Shown here: positions 1 to 8,238 of the stretch, piece by piece
Numbering within the stretch: the first letter of the stretch is position 1
How the letters are laid out: each line of letters opens with the position of its first letter
Source: Longitalea arenae
GTDB taxonomy: Bacteria > Bacteroidota > Bacteroidia > Chitinophagales > Chitinophagaceae
Assembly (NCBI RefSeq): GCF_016924755.1
Contig: NZ_JAFFJX010000004.1
Location: 434,001 to 498,000, forward strand
DNA length: 64,000 bases
Direction: 5' to 3'
Program-made: the position numbers and the translations under genes
The notes under the pieces: generated by a model
Databases searched by the model: none
What the model was told of the DNA's origin: nothing
Seen by the model: only the letters and a program-made list of their open reading frames with translations

Positions 1-4
1 TGCA

Positions 5-757
5 TTGAGCACGCCTACCCTTATATTTCACGCCGCCTTATATGCGCTGGTCACTTTTATTTGTGCAACAGCCAATACTTTCCTGCTGCCCTGGCTTTTT
101 CCAGGCGTTTACCGGGAAGAAAAATGGACGGTGGGCAAAGAATTGTTGCACATGTGCTGGCACCTTGTTCCCATTGCCATCGGCAACTGGCTGTTGACCC
201 ATTGGTTGTACCATTCGAAATTATCGGTGCATAACCTGTTCAGCTTTTTATGGATCACCTTTGTGGTAGGTATTTTTCCGCTCGGACTGAATATTTTACT
301 GAAACAACAGCGGCTGCTAAAAAAATACCAGGCCGGCGCCTTGCGGCTCGATGAACAGCTGAAGCAACCAGAGCAGATGCCGCAACCTGAATCAGCGCTG
401 CCCGGCATTTTAACTTTTACCAGTGAGAACGGCAAAGAACAGTTGAGCGTTGCCGTCAACGATCTTCGGTACATTACTGCTGCCGACAATTATATCCGCA
501 TCTGCTTTATAAAAGGGCACGAGCCCGCCTTTCACCTGTTACGGAACACTTTACGAAAAGCAGAAGAGAGCCTGTCGGCTTTTCCTCAATTTTTCCGCTG
601 TCACCGCGCCTATATAGTGAACCTGGTGGCGGTAGAACATGTAAGCGGAAATGCCCAGGGATATAAACTGCATTTAAGGGATGTGGAGGAGCTCATTCCG
701 GTTTCCCGCAGTCTTAATGCCAGATTATCTGAAGTCTTAGGTGCAACGGTGAAATAA
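5..757 (+). CDS. Membrane-anchored LytTR DNA-binding regulator (5' end possibly cut)
   Basis: A transcription regulator that probably binds DNA through a C-terminal LytTR domain while held in the inner membrane. Residues about 5-30, 48-66 and 76-100 are three hydrophobic segments. A polar linker follows, and residues about 135-245 match LytTR, with the family-typical stretches LRYITAADNYIRI and FFRCHRAYIVNL. There is no receiver domain, so it is not a classical response regulator. The only in-frame start visible is TTG at position 5, and the frame is open to the window edge, so the true start may lie outside. Target genes cannot be read from the sequence. Confidence 0.8.
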   Translation: MSTPTLIFHAALYALVTFICATANTFLLPWLFPGVYREEKWTVGKELLHMCWHLVPIAIGNWLLTHWLYHSKLSVHNLFSFLWITFVVGIFPLGLNILLKQQRLLKKYQAGALRLDEQLKQPEQMPQPESALPGILTFTSENGKEQLSVAVNDLRYITAADNYIRICFIKGHEPAFHLLRNTLRKAEESLSAFPQFFRCHRAYIVNLVAVEHVSGNAQGYKLHLRDVEELIPVSRSLNARLSEVLGATVK

Positions 758-819
758 AGCCGTTACAGGTTACATGGTACAGGTCGCAGGGACCTTCTTC
801 AAAACTCATAACACAATCC

Positions 820-898
820 AGGAAAACCTGAAACCTGTAACCTGCAACCTGTAACCTGCACCCCTGCAACCTGAACCTGCAACCCTGCAACCTGTAAT
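820..898. repeat. Degenerate heptamer array (AACCTGY)
   Basis: About ten imperfect head-to-tail copies of a 7-base word, AACCTGT or AACCTGC, with occasional extra bases. It fills much of the gap between the LytTR gene and the DUF2306 gene. It belongs to the same word family as arrays near 4.7, 9.0, 10.3, 17.3, 24.2 and 46.8 kb. No open frame or hairpin explains it. Confidence 0.75.
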
Positions 899-1020
899 GC
901 GAGTTTTCTTTCCGTCCCAAACCCTTGCATTTCGTCCCTTGTATTTGGAAAACGCACTGATCTACAGGCATTTTTGTAAAAAGAACCAGCACAACGCCGG
1001 TTACTATAAAAACCAGTTTT

Positions 1021-1713
1021 ATGACCAGCCTGTTAAAAATTATGCTCATCCTGCACATCATCAGTGGCTTTCTGTCCCTCGCTTGCGGACTGCTTTCCAT
1101 GCTTAACAAAAAAGGGGCGCGGCAACACCGGCTTACCGGGAAACTGTTCTTCGCCGGTATGACCGGTGTTTTTATAACAGCCACTTTTATTTCCATCGTA
1201 AAGAATATCCCCTTCCTGTTCATGGTGGGTTTTTTCAGCTATTATCTCGCCTGCTCTGGTTACCGGGCCCTCTATCTTAAAAAACTGCATTTGCAGCAAG
1301 GGCCCGCCCCGCTCGACTGGCTCATCAGCCTCACGGGCATCGTAGCTGGTTTGGCATTGACGGGGTTCAGCTATGTATGGTTCTCCGAGCGGGGTATGTG
1401 GGGAAGCGTGCCCCTCACCTTTGGTATTTTCTGTTTGCTGAGTGGCTGGAAGGACATCAGGCAATTTTACAAACGGCCGGCCAATAAACTTCATTGGTTC
1501 TTTACCCATGGCGGTAGAATGGGTGGCGCTTTTGCCGCTACCGTAACCGCCTTTATTGTAGTGAATATGCAGATAGGGTCCTTAACCTGGTTATTATGGA
1601 TATTACCCGGCGTATTGATCGGCACCTGGACCAGTTTGATCCTGACGCGTTACGGCAAGCAGTTCCAGCAGAAGAAAGCGGCTGTTCCCGGAGATACGGC
1701 GATCCCTAGTTAA
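1021..1713 (+). CDS. DUF2306-like multi-pass membrane protein
   Basis: A 230-residue integral membrane protein with about six hydrophobic segments, beginning with an N-terminal one (LKIMLILHIISGFLSLACGL) that also holds a conserved-looking His. Short charged loops separate the segments, and the layout resembles the DUF2306 family of uncharacterised membrane proteins. The ATG at 1021 is a good start. The last eight bases overlap the 3' end of the convergent porin gene. No catalytic motif is visible and function is unknown. The family call comes from topology and the histidine-containing first helix. Confidence 0.6.
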   Translation: MTSLLKIMLILHIISGFLSLACGLLSMLNKKGARQHRLTGKLFFAGMTGVFITATFISIVKNIPFLFMVGFFSYYLACSGYRALYLKKLHLQQGPAPLDWLISLTGIVAGLALTGFSYVWFSERGMWGSVPLTFGIFCLLSGWKDIRQFYKRPANKLHWFFTHGGRMGGAFAATVTAFIVVNMQIGSLTWLLWILPGVLIGTWTSLILTRYGKQFQQKKAAVPGDTAIPS

Positions 1714-3769
1714 CAAAACTCCAGAAAATACCGACCCTGATCTGTAAACCAGGATAGGGATAATTGACCGTTGGCACATTGTTATTGGTAAATCCGCCCT
1801 GGGGAAATTTGAGGGCATTCAGGTTTTCGGCCCGTACATAAGCACTAAAGCTCTTGATGCGGAAGTGCAGGTAAGCGCTGATATCAGGCATTTGTAAACG
1901 CACGGTAGTGGTATCCTGGTAGAAGTATTGGCCAATGATGGGCGAATACTGTGGTGCCTTGTAAGGCGTGAAATACCGCATTTCGCCGCCGAAGCTGATC
2001 CGCAGGTTTTTAAAACCAAGGGTGCCATCATAGCCAAGCTGGTTGCGGGTAGAAAGCAAGGGCAGGTTAACCGGACCATCGCCCAGGCGCTGCTGTAGCA
2101 CCACCCAGGTTTTCCAGTTCCAGTTGCCGCCGATCCTGAATATTTTTTCAGCCGACACCTGCAGCACATTGAACAAGGTAGAAGTCTGGGCCGCCTGAAA
2201 ATAATTGGTGAAGTAAGTATAGTTGGTCGTAAGAAAATAGCGGCCGGTTAACTTCAGCCTTAATTTAGGCTGTTCAAATGTTCCGAAAAGAATGGTCGTA
2301 TTTTCTTTATTAAAAGCATTAGAAACAGTATCCAGGTAAAAGCTGCTGATCGGGTTGAATATAAATGAAGGTGTGCGGTTGGTATTCTGAAAACCAACTT
2401 CCAGGTAGCCGATCTGCCGGCTGATCAGGCGCTTCAGGCTCAGGTACGCATTGTAGTCTCCCGCATTGAAGCCTGTTACATAAAAATTACCCTGGGCCTC
2501 GATATCCCATTTCTGGTTACGGGTACGGTTGCGGTATTCACCGTGCACAAAGAAGTTATAATAATCCCGGTTATCTAAATTAACATAATTCGAATCGAAG
2601 CTTCCCTTCAGGCTTTGTACGGAAGCGCCCAGTTTCAGGAATTGTTGCGCATTCTTGGCATCGGGGAAAGTATAAATGGAAAAATCATTGATGAGCTCGC
2701 GCCAGTGTTCACGCAAAAAGAACTCCTGCCGGTTGGCATCCAGTTTAACCGAGTACAGGCTATCGTAATAAGTACTGTCGGAAAATGTATCGCGGAAGCG
2801 GTTGTGATAGGTGTTCAATGCAATGGTATGTTCCAGCCGCACCCGCGGATAGAACAAGGGGATCACCGTAGTATCATTCACCACCATCGAATCTTTTTGT
2901 CCGAGGTCATACTGCTGCCGCATCATATAGGTGGCGTTGGTATGAAAAGTACCTGTGGCAATATTGGTGCTGAAGAAATTTCTGCTGCCCGGCTGGTCGG
3001 GGCCCAGTTTGGTGGGAATATTGGAACGCTCATCAAAAGCGCCGCCGGTACTGTCTTCGAGGTAACCATCGTTCAGGATCCCGCCATTCTCACCCGATTG
3101 CAGTTTATTCCCAACAACTACAATGAAATTCTGGTAACGTTTGTTCTTTGACTGATACCAGGATGTAAAGCGGTAGTTGTTGTGATTGGTGTTCTGATTC
3201 TGAAAAAAGCCCGGCGCATTGATCAGGCGGTATTCAAGCGACATATTCCAGTTGGGCTTCAGGTTCTGCGTATGCATGAGCCTGATATATTGTTCAGAAC
3301 GAGAACCCAGCATATAGTTCAGCTCGGCATATGGCCGGGTGGTATTGTAGAAGCGGGCGTCGCTTGCCGTGAAATTATAGATATCGTAAGAATGAAATCC
3401 ATGATCCCAGCCTGCTTTCATATTGGGTTCAAACAACAGGCTGCGGCTGGCATTCCCTAAATTGCCCAGGGTAACATGATACCAGGGTATTTGAATTCTC
3501 CTTGTAAAATCGTACAAAACGGAATCAAAATTCTGCATCCTGCTCGTATCCAGGTAACGGAAACGAATAGTGATAGAATCCTCCAGGCCGGTACGGTGGG
3601 CAATGGAATCGCCACCGCCCTGTCCCATGGTCATGCCACTGAAACGTCCCTGCGCCCTGCGAAGCAGGTCATCCTGCGCAGTAGCAGTATGTACAACGCT
3701 GGTCAGCAATAACAGCGTTACAAAAAAAATGTATTGAAACCTTAACAAGTATGAACGATTATTAAACAA
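1706..3769 (-). CDS. Putative outer-membrane porin (Porin_10 family)
   Basis: A large predicted outer-membrane beta-barrel, 687 residues. A signal peptide occupies roughly residues 1-31 (hydrophobic IFFVTLLLLTS, ending ATAQ). The mature part is rich in alternating aromatic and polar residues, with strands such as WNMSLEYRLINAPGFF and a C-terminal aromatic segment (GLQIRVGIFWSFVN), as expected of a barrel. Length and sequence style match the Bacteroidota Porin_10 family, often found next to purine nucleoside phosphorylase, as here. Substrate is unknown. The stop overlaps the convergent DUF2306 gene by eight bases. Confidence 0.82.
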   Translation of the reverse strand: MFNNRSYLLRFQYIFFVTLLLLTSVVHTATAQDDLLRRAQGRFSGMTMGQGGGDSIAHRTGLEDSITIRFRYLDTSRMQNFDSVLYDFTRRIQIPWYHVTLGNLGNASRSLLFEPNMKAGWDHGFHSYDIYNFTASDARFYNTTRPYAELNYMLGSRSEQYIRLMHTQNLKPNWNMSLEYRLINAPGFFQNQNTNHNNYRFTSWYQSKNKRYQNFIVVVGNKLQSGENGGILNDGYLEDSTGGAFDERSNIPTKLGPDQPGSRNFFSTNIATGTFHTNATYMMRQQYDLGQKDSMVVNDTTVIPLFYPRVRLEHTIALNTYHNRFRDTFSDSTYYDSLYSVKLDANRQEFFLREHWRELINDFSIYTFPDAKNAQQFLKLGASVQSLKGSFDSNYVNLDNRDYYNFFVHGEYRNRTRNQKWDIEAQGNFYVTGFNAGDYNAYLSLKRLISRQIGYLEVGFQNTNRTPSFIFNPISSFYLDTVSNAFNKENTTILFGTFEQPKLRLKLTGRYFLTTNYTYFTNYFQAAQTSTLFNVLQVSAEKIFRIGGNWNWKTWVVLQQRLGDGPVNLPLLSTRNQLGYDGTLGFKNLRISFGGEMRYFTPYKAPQYSPIIGQYFYQDTTTVRLQMPDISAYLHFRIKSFSAYVRAENLNALKFPQGGFTNNNVPTVNYPYPGLQIRVGIFWSFVN

Positions 3770-3853
3770 GGCGACAAATTAATAATTATTAAACCGTTAC
3801 CGGTTATAAGAAAGTTAATTGTATGCCGGCGCGTTTTGCGTTGCCGGCAGGCA

Positions 3854-4675
3854 TCACAGGCCGGCTACCAGTTGTTTGAAAATTATGGTGAGCTTCGGCT
3901 CGGCTTCTTTCGCCGCCTGTAATACTTCTTCATGTGTTATGATATTATCTTCTTCTCTTATACCAATATCGGTGATCACACTCACCGCGAACACCGGTAA
4001 GCCCATATGTATGGCAACGATCACTTCCTGCACGGTGCTCATGCCCACTGCATCACCACCCAAACGATGGATCAGCTTGTATTCAGCCCTTGTTTCAAAG
4101 GTCGGACCAGTTACCCCGAAATAAACGCCCTCCTGTAATTTTATACCGGCAGCAGCTGCAATGGCGCGCACTTTTTTTATAAGCGCTTTCGAATAGGGCT
4201 CGCTCATATCAGGAAAGCGGGGGCCAAGCTCTGAATGATTTTTTCCGATCAGCGGGTTAATGGTGCTTAAACTGATATGATCTGTGATGACCATCAGATC
4301 GCCCACCTTAAATGCCGGGTTTACCCCGCCAGCGGCATTCGATAAAAGCAAATACCCAATGCCCAGGTGCTTCATTACCCTGATGGGATACACTACCTGT
4401 TCGGGCGTATACCCTTCGTAAAAATGAAAACGGCCGGCCATTACTACCACTTTTTTTCCGCCCAGTTCGCCGAAGATCAGTTTGCCATGGTGGCCCTCAA
4501 CAGTAGACACCGGAAAATGCGGAATGGCTTCATAGGGAATTTCTTTCTCTACCTGAATTTCCTGTGCAAAGTTTCCCAGTCCGCTCCCCAGAACAATACC
4601 CACCTGCGGCGTGTGCGGATATAAACTTTTGATAAAGGAACTGGTTTCTTGCAATTGCTGGAGTATTCCGGGCAT
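3854..4675 (-). CDS. punA: Purine-nucleoside phosphorylase
   Basis: Cleaves purine nucleosides (inosine, guanosine class) with phosphate, giving the free base and ribose-1-phosphate for purine salvage in the cytoplasm. The 273-residue length is typical for the trimeric PNP family. Diagnostic stretches are the phosphate-binding GIVLGSGLG near residue 26, HFPVSTVEGHHGKL, the MAGRFHFYEGY segment and LLSNAAGGVNP; GPTFETRAE and GGDAVGMSTVQEVIVA lie further on. The ATG at 4675 gives a full-length protein. It lies upstream of and on the same strand as the porin gene, 84 bases away, so co-transcription is possible. Confidence 0.95.
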   Translation of the reverse strand: MPGILQQLQETSSFIKSLYPHTPQVGIVLGSGLGNFAQEIQVEKEIPYEAIPHFPVSTVEGHHGKLIFGELGGKKVVVMAGRFHFYEGYTPEQVVYPIRVMKHLGIGYLLLSNAAGGVNPAFKVGDLMVITDHISLSTINPLIGKNHSELGPRFPDMSEPYSKALIKKVRAIAAAAGIKLQEGVYFGVTGPTFETRAEYKLIHRLGGDAVGMSTVQEVIVAIHMGLPVFAVSVITDIGIREEDNIITHEEVLQAAKEAEPKLTIIFKQLVAGL

Positions 4676-4729
4676 AACTGATTAATAATATTGGTGTGAT
4701 TGCTGGTTGAAAATGCGTGCAAATATACA

Positions 4730-5035
4730 AGTTTCCAGTTACCGGTTTCCAGTTGCCGGTTCACCGTTCCCTGTTCACAGTTGAGGCTTTTCAGCTACTC
4801 CCGGCCTGGACGGAACTGGTTACCCGGCAACACATTCAGGTTGCTTAATAATGTTCGTCAGTTCCGGTTGCCGGGTACCTGATACCAGGTATCACAAATT
4901 CTGGTTTGCGCTAAACCAGGCGAGAGTCTGCAAACGTTAGGCCTGGTAACCGGCGCCTGGTAACCGGTAACCGGTGTTCCCCGCAATCGTTGCCGGAAAT
5001 CGGCAGGCAGTAACTGCTAAGGAAGGCAACAGGTA
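4730..5035. repeat. Gap with degenerate CCGGTTA/CCAGTTA-type words
   Basis: The 400-base gap between punA and sucC holds scattered and locally tandem copies of the heptamer CCGGTTA, CCAGTTA and relatives on both strands. The clearest blocks are about 4735-4780 and 4935-4975 (TGGTAACCGG words). Just before sucC, near 5050-5058, a TATTTTCGC sequence could be a Bacteroidota -7 promoter element. No gene was seen. Confidence 0.6.
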
Positions 5036-5075
5036 ACCGCTTTTTTGCTTATTTTCGCCCAAAATTTTTTACGGC

Positions 5076-6287
5076 ATGAATCTTCACGAATACCAGGCAA
5101 AGGAATTATTGAAAAAATACAATGTACCGGTGCAGGAAGGAATACCGGTCGACAGAGCCGACGCGGCCGAAGAAGCATATAAGAATCTAAAAGTTCAGTT
5201 TGGCAACAACTTCGCAGTTGTAAAGGCTCAAATACATGCAGGTGGTCGCGGAAAGGGCAAAATCCAGGGCACCGAACAACGCGGTGTGGCAGTAGGTAAA
5301 AGTGCCGAAGAAATTAAAACTATCGCTTCCAATATACTGGGTGGCACGCTGGTTACCATTCAAACCGGCGCCGCAGGTAAAGTGGTGAACAAAGTACTGG
5401 TTGCTCAGGATGTTTATTATCCTGGTCCCAACCCGGTAAAAGAGTTTTACTTATCTATCCTGCTCGATCGTTCAAAAGGGCAAAACGTGATCATGTACAG
5501 CACCGAAGGCGGTATGGACATTGAAGAAGTAGCCCACAATACGCCCGAGAAGATCTTTAAAGAGTGGGTTCACCCCAGCGGTGGCCTGCAACCCTTCCAG
5601 GCTCGTAAAATAGCTTTCAACCTGGGTTTGAAAGGAGAAGCTTTCAAAAATTGCGTAAAATTCGTGATCAACTTATATAATGCATACGTAGGGCTCGATT
5701 GCGCTATGCTCGAGATCAATCCCCTGTTCAAAACAGCCGACGAGAAGATCATTGCCGTTGACTGTAAGATGAACCTCGATGACAATGCTTTGATGCGTCA
5801 TCCCGAGCTGGAAGCCCTGCGCGATATCAGCGAAGAAGATCCTACTGAAGTAGAAGCGGGTAAATACAACCTGAACTTTGTAAAACTCGATGGTAACGTA
5901 GGTTGTATGGTAAATGGCGCCGGTTTGGCCATGGCTACCATGGATATGATCAAACTGAGCGGTGGCGAACCTGCGAACTTCCTCGATGTAGGTGGTACAG
6001 CCAATGCGACTACGGTAGAAGCTGGTTTCCGCATCATTTTAAAAGACCCGAAAGTAAAAGCGATCCTCATCAATATCTTTGGTGGTATCGTACGTTGCGA
6101 CCGGGTTGCCCAGGGGGTGATCGATGCCTATAAATCAATTGGCAACATTACTGTGCCCATCATTGTACGTTTACAGGGAACCAATGCAGAAGAAGCTAAG
6201 AAGCTGATCGAGGAAAGTGGATTGAAAGTACAATCTGCCATCCTGTTGAGCGAAGCAGCTGCACTGGTAAATAAAGCGGTAGCTTAA
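5076..6287 (+). CDS. sucC: Succinyl-CoA ligase (ADP-forming) beta subunit
   Basis: Beta subunit of the TCA-cycle enzyme that converts succinyl-CoA to succinate with formation of ATP or GTP. The N-terminus MNLHEYQAKELLKKYNVP is diagnostic of SucC and begins the ATP-grasp domain. The Lys/Gly-rich HAGGRGKGK loop near residue 52 binds nucleotide. The C-terminal ligase-CoA domain holds NGAGLAMATMD, FLDVGGTA and NIFGGIVRCD. At 403 residues it is slightly longer than the roughly 388 of E. coli. sucD is not adjacent, which is common in this phylum. A strong terminator follows 27 bases after the stop. Confidence 0.97.
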   Translation: MNLHEYQAKELLKKYNVPVQEGIPVDRADAAEEAYKNLKVQFGNNFAVVKAQIHAGGRGKGKIQGTEQRGVAVGKSAEEIKTIASNILGGTLVTIQTGAAGKVVNKVLVAQDVYYPGPNPVKEFYLSILLDRSKGQNVIMYSTEGGMDIEEVAHNTPEKIFKEWVHPSGGLQPFQARKIAFNLGLKGEAFKNCVKFVINLYNAYVGLDCAMLEINPLFKTADEKIIAVDCKMNLDDNALMRHPELEALRDISEEDPTEVEAGKYNLNFVKLDGNVGCMVNGAGLAMATMDMIKLSGGEPANFLDVGGTANATTVEAGFRIILKDPKVKAILINIFGGIVRCDRVAQGVIDAYKSIGNITVPIIVRLQGTNAEEAKKLIEESGLKVQSAILLSEAAALVNKAVA

Positions 6288-6313
6288 TTAAAAGATTAGA
6301 AATCACTTATAGG

Positions 6314-6347
6314 AAAGTCCCCATTTCGCTTGAAGTGGGGACTTTTT
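6314..6347 (+). terminator. Rho-independent terminator after sucC
   Basis: A 10-bp perfect stem (AAAGTCCCCA pairing with TGGGGACTTT, 6314-6323 and 6336-6345) with a 12-base loop is followed by a T run. It sits just past the sucC stop. Confidence 0.9.
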
Positions 6348-6351
6348 AATT

Positions 6352-6471
6352 TGATAATGTGATAATGTGATAATGTGATAATTCGATAATGAAATACAGG
6401 GTAATACCCGCTGTATTCCATCAGCCCATCAGCACATCAGCACATCAGCACATCAGCCCATCAGCCCATCA
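6352..6471. repeat. Two octamer micro-arrays (GATAATGT and ATCAGCAC)
   Basis: Between the sucC terminator and the next gene lie two tandem arrays of period 8. The first is three exact and one or two imperfect copies of GATAATGT at about 6353-6390. The second is about six copies of ATCAGCAC/ATCAGCCC at about 6419-6471, running into the end of the convergent gene. The shared period but different word suggests the same process acting on different seeds. Confidence 0.85.
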
Positions 6472-6972
6472 CTCCTCCCCCTTCATATACCTTTTCAGCC
6501 AGCCTATCACAAAGCTTACCCGCTTGTGGGTGTTTTGAAGCAATTGGTAGTGCACCAGTGATTTTACCGATTCGGGTTTATCTTCCAGCGGGTAATGGGC
6601 CCGGCCTTCTTTATCAATAACTTCAAAATGATTGATGGTGTAGCGGTAATGACCTTCCTTGATCTCAATGCTCATGTGCAAAGCAACCGGAACATAAGAA
6701 GGTGTCGACAGGCCGCGTAGTTTGGCCTTTACGTTAATATACCCTTTCCCCGAGACCAGCAAATTGGTTGCTTGCTCCCGGCGGGCTACTGTGTCCCAAT
6801 GTATAAGAAATGGCTGATTGAAAAAAGATTTGGCCCTTTCCATGGCATGGGCCGGATTTTCGGTGATGACCTCACCATAATACTGGTACTGGCCATCAGT
6901 TGAGCGGGGCAACTGGGCTGCTGCATCAAATACCAACGCTATTGATAGCCATATAATAAGTACTGGCCGCAT
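6469..6972 (-). CDS. Secreted DUF4468-like protein
   Basis: A small exported protein of 167 residues from the ATG at 6972; an upstream TTG or longer start would put unneeded residues before the signal peptide. The signal is MRPVLIIWLSIALVFDAAAQ. The mature domain, with GKGYINVKAKLRG and MSIEIKEGHYRYTINHFEV, resembles the DUF4468 TBP-like fold found in many Bacteroidota exported proteins. Function is unknown. The 3' end overlaps the ATCAGCCC octamer array, so the last few residues may derive from repeat sequence. Confidence 0.65.
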   Translation of the reverse strand: MRPVLIIWLSIALVFDAAAQLPRSTDGQYQYYGEVITENPAHAMERAKSFFNQPFLIHWDTVARREQATNLLVSGKGYINVKAKLRGLSTPSYVPVALHMSIEIKEGHYRYTINHFEVIDKEGRAHYPLEDKPESVKSLVHYQLLQNTHKRVSFVIGWLKRYMKGEE

Positions 6973-7078
6973 GTTTCGTATACAAGTTAACATATTGCAT
7001 GGATTAACGAAAACCACTCAACACAATTACCGGCTTCCGGTGCATTTGTTGATCCGAAACATGCCCATAAAAAGAAAA

Positions 7079-7104
7079 TGTCCCCGCAACGGAAAGCGGG
7101 GACA
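7079..7104 (-). terminator. Terminator-like hairpin at the end of the repeat array
   Basis: A 9-bp perfect stem (TGTCCCCGC at 7079-7087 with GCGGGGACA at 7096-7104). Read on the minus strand it is followed by TTTTCTTTTT, as for an intrinsic terminator; on the plus strand it is followed by a weaker T run at 7110-7114. It would end a minus-strand transcript crossing the array at 7138-7409. Confidence 0.65.
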
Positions 7105-7137
7105 ACTACTTTTTGAGAGACGGTTTCTGTTTTCAAA

Positions 7138-7409
7138 GGATTACTGGATCGGTTTTCAAAAGGACTTTTGGATCATTCTTGGTTTTTCAATGGACGGTGG
7201 ACTCAGTTTTTCTTTCGGACTTTGGACATTTGGATCGTTTTACACAGGAATACGGGTTCGGTTTTTCGGACATCGGAACTTGGTTTTTCTTTCGGATCTG
7301 GACCTGGTTTTTTTTGGATTACTGGACTCGGTTTTTCCTGGATCGTTGGATTTTCGTTTTAGTTTTTCTTTGGATTTTTGGACCTGGTTTTTCTTAGGAC
7401 GTTGGATAC
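7138..7409 (-). repeat. Degenerate array of about 26-base units, possible non-coding RNA
   Basis: Ten complete units and a partial eleventh. On the plus strand each unit is GGA, 3-5 bases, GGA, a few bases, then GGTTTTTC; on the minus strand GAAAAACC, then TCC, four or so bases, TCC. Unit lengths, counted from GGA to GGA, are 24, 30, 25, 30, 21, 26, 22, 24, 32 and 25 bases. Because most are not multiples of three, no single frame is preserved. The long plus-strand frames here exist only because the strand is poor in A and hence in stop codons. A terminator-like hairpin follows on the minus strand. Either a repetitive non-coding RNA or the decayed tail of a small protein gene. Confidence 0.7.
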
Positions 7410-7478
7410 TTTAATATCTTTTTGTTTGACACTGTAAAGATCGAAATAGTAGCCGCATTTTTTACATTTGATCACCAC
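7359..7478 (-). CDS. Tiny Cys-x-x-Cys reading frame upstream of the repeat array
   Basis: A 39-codon frame starting at GTG (7476-7478), with KCKKCGYYFDLYSV near its start, like half of a zinc ribbon, and a basic tail (RKTRSKNPKKN) encoded by the first repeat units. Directly upstream in the same frame is ATG AAC GAA TAA, preceded by AAGGAG. A single C-to-T change (CAA to TAA) in an older ATG-initiated gene would explain this. The frame continues past its stop with Lys/Pro-rich sequence and further stops. It may be a real micro-gene, a pseudogene or chance. Confidence 0.25.
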   Translation of the reverse strand: MVIKCKKCGYYFDLYSVKQKDIKVSNVLRKTRSKNPKKN

Positions 7479-7556
7479 TTATTCGTTCATCTCCTTGGTT
7501 AACTTATTTGCATCTAGGGTTATACCCTTACATCACACACTCTTTTAAAGAACTGA

Positions 7557-7619
7557 ATTACTAACGGATACGTACAATAAAAAACCCGCCTACACCAGAC
7601 GGGCAATATCGTTAGTAAT
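7557..7619. repeat. Inverted repeat enclosing a terminator
   Basis: ATTACTAACG at 7557-7566 is the exact reverse complement of 7610-7619. With one bulged G the pairing extends to 13 bp (ATA with TAT). The terminator hairpin lies inside, giving a nested two-tier structure. Confidence 0.8.
7578..7603 (-). terminator. Minus-strand intrinsic terminator
   Basis: On the minus strand, CCCGTCT-GGTGT-AGGCGGG (stem 7585-7591 with 7597-7603, one G-U pair) is followed by six or seven T. It is enclosed by a longer inverted repeat at 7557-7619. It ends a minus-strand transcript arriving from 7.6 kb or beyond, where no normal gene is present. Confidence 0.75.
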
Positions 7620-7694
7620 AATACAATATACTTCAGCTTTACTGGTTTTCACAGATACGAACTTGTTAGATATATTTCTGTTTTCGGTTCTCAT
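7590..7694 (-). CDS. Candidate 34-residue reading frame ending inside a terminator
   Basis: ATG at 7694 opens 34 codons (start MRTENRNISNKF, end TNDIARLV) whose TAG stop lies in the loop-proximal part of the terminator hairpin. An in-frame stop lies about eight to twelve codons upstream, so it is not the tail of a longer visible gene. It has one Cys and no hydrophobic segment. No family was recognised. It may be a genuine small gene or chance. Confidence 0.22.
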   Translation of the reverse strand: MRTENRNISNKFVSVKTSKAEVYCIITNDIARLV

Positions 7695-7699
7695 TGATC

Positions 7700-8238
7700 G
7701 TTGGATGAGCAAAAATAGCTAAAAGGATTAAAGCTCCATTGCCGGCATAAATATGTAACTATTTCTTTAAATTAGAAAGCATCTGATAATATTAAGTTAA
7801 TGATCTCTGCGATTATTTTAGAAACAACTACGATGAAACCTGTATGCCTCGTATTTTCACAAGAATCGTAATTCGTACATTTACTATTAGCCCTAATGCA
7901 TTCATTTACTAACGCCAATACATTCAATCGGGGATATTTAATGTCAGTCACCTTCGCACCAAATAAATAAGCAGCCTATATCTTTGTAAACGTTCAACTG
8001 TATTCAGAGAACATGCATGTTGCTGCTGTTTATATGATCGCATCGGTTAAACCAGGTGTTTAATGAACTGCCCAATTACCCCTTTATTACCCCTACTAGT
8101 GTTGTTACGAGCAACACACCGTATTTTCTGTAATTGTAAAATTTAGTACATCCCTCTTGTGGATAAACCGGCTTTTGGCATAGATTTTTGTCATAATAAA
8201 AACTTAAACCAAACGTTAACCTGATTAATCTGTAGCAA
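7700..8238. other. AT-rich gap with no recognisable gene
   Basis: No supported coding frame on either strand. A 6-bp hairpin (GTGTTG/CAACAC, 8099-8117) and a twofold ATTACCCCT repeat (about 8075-8095) are the only local structures noticed. A TTG (8157-8159) and TAGATTTTTG (8181-8190) could be a weak Bacteroidota-type promoter for the small frame at 8239. Confidence 0.5.

Noticed and set aside
1706-1713. Convergent eight-base overlap as an antisense regulatory device
   Set aside because: Short convergent overlaps are common and nothing else supports regulation.
7138-7409. Plus-strand GGA-rich array read as a CsrB/RsmZ-like sponge RNA
   Set aside because: GGA triplets are numerous, but CsrA is rare in Bacteroidota, the GGAs are not placed in hairpin loops, and the terminator fits the minus strand better.
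6971-7414. Plus-strand frame of 147 codons across the repeat array
   Set aside because: Three plus-strand frames are open at once because the strand has little A and few stop codons. Unit lengths are not multiples of three and the product is a Phe/Trp/Gly-rich low-complexity string.
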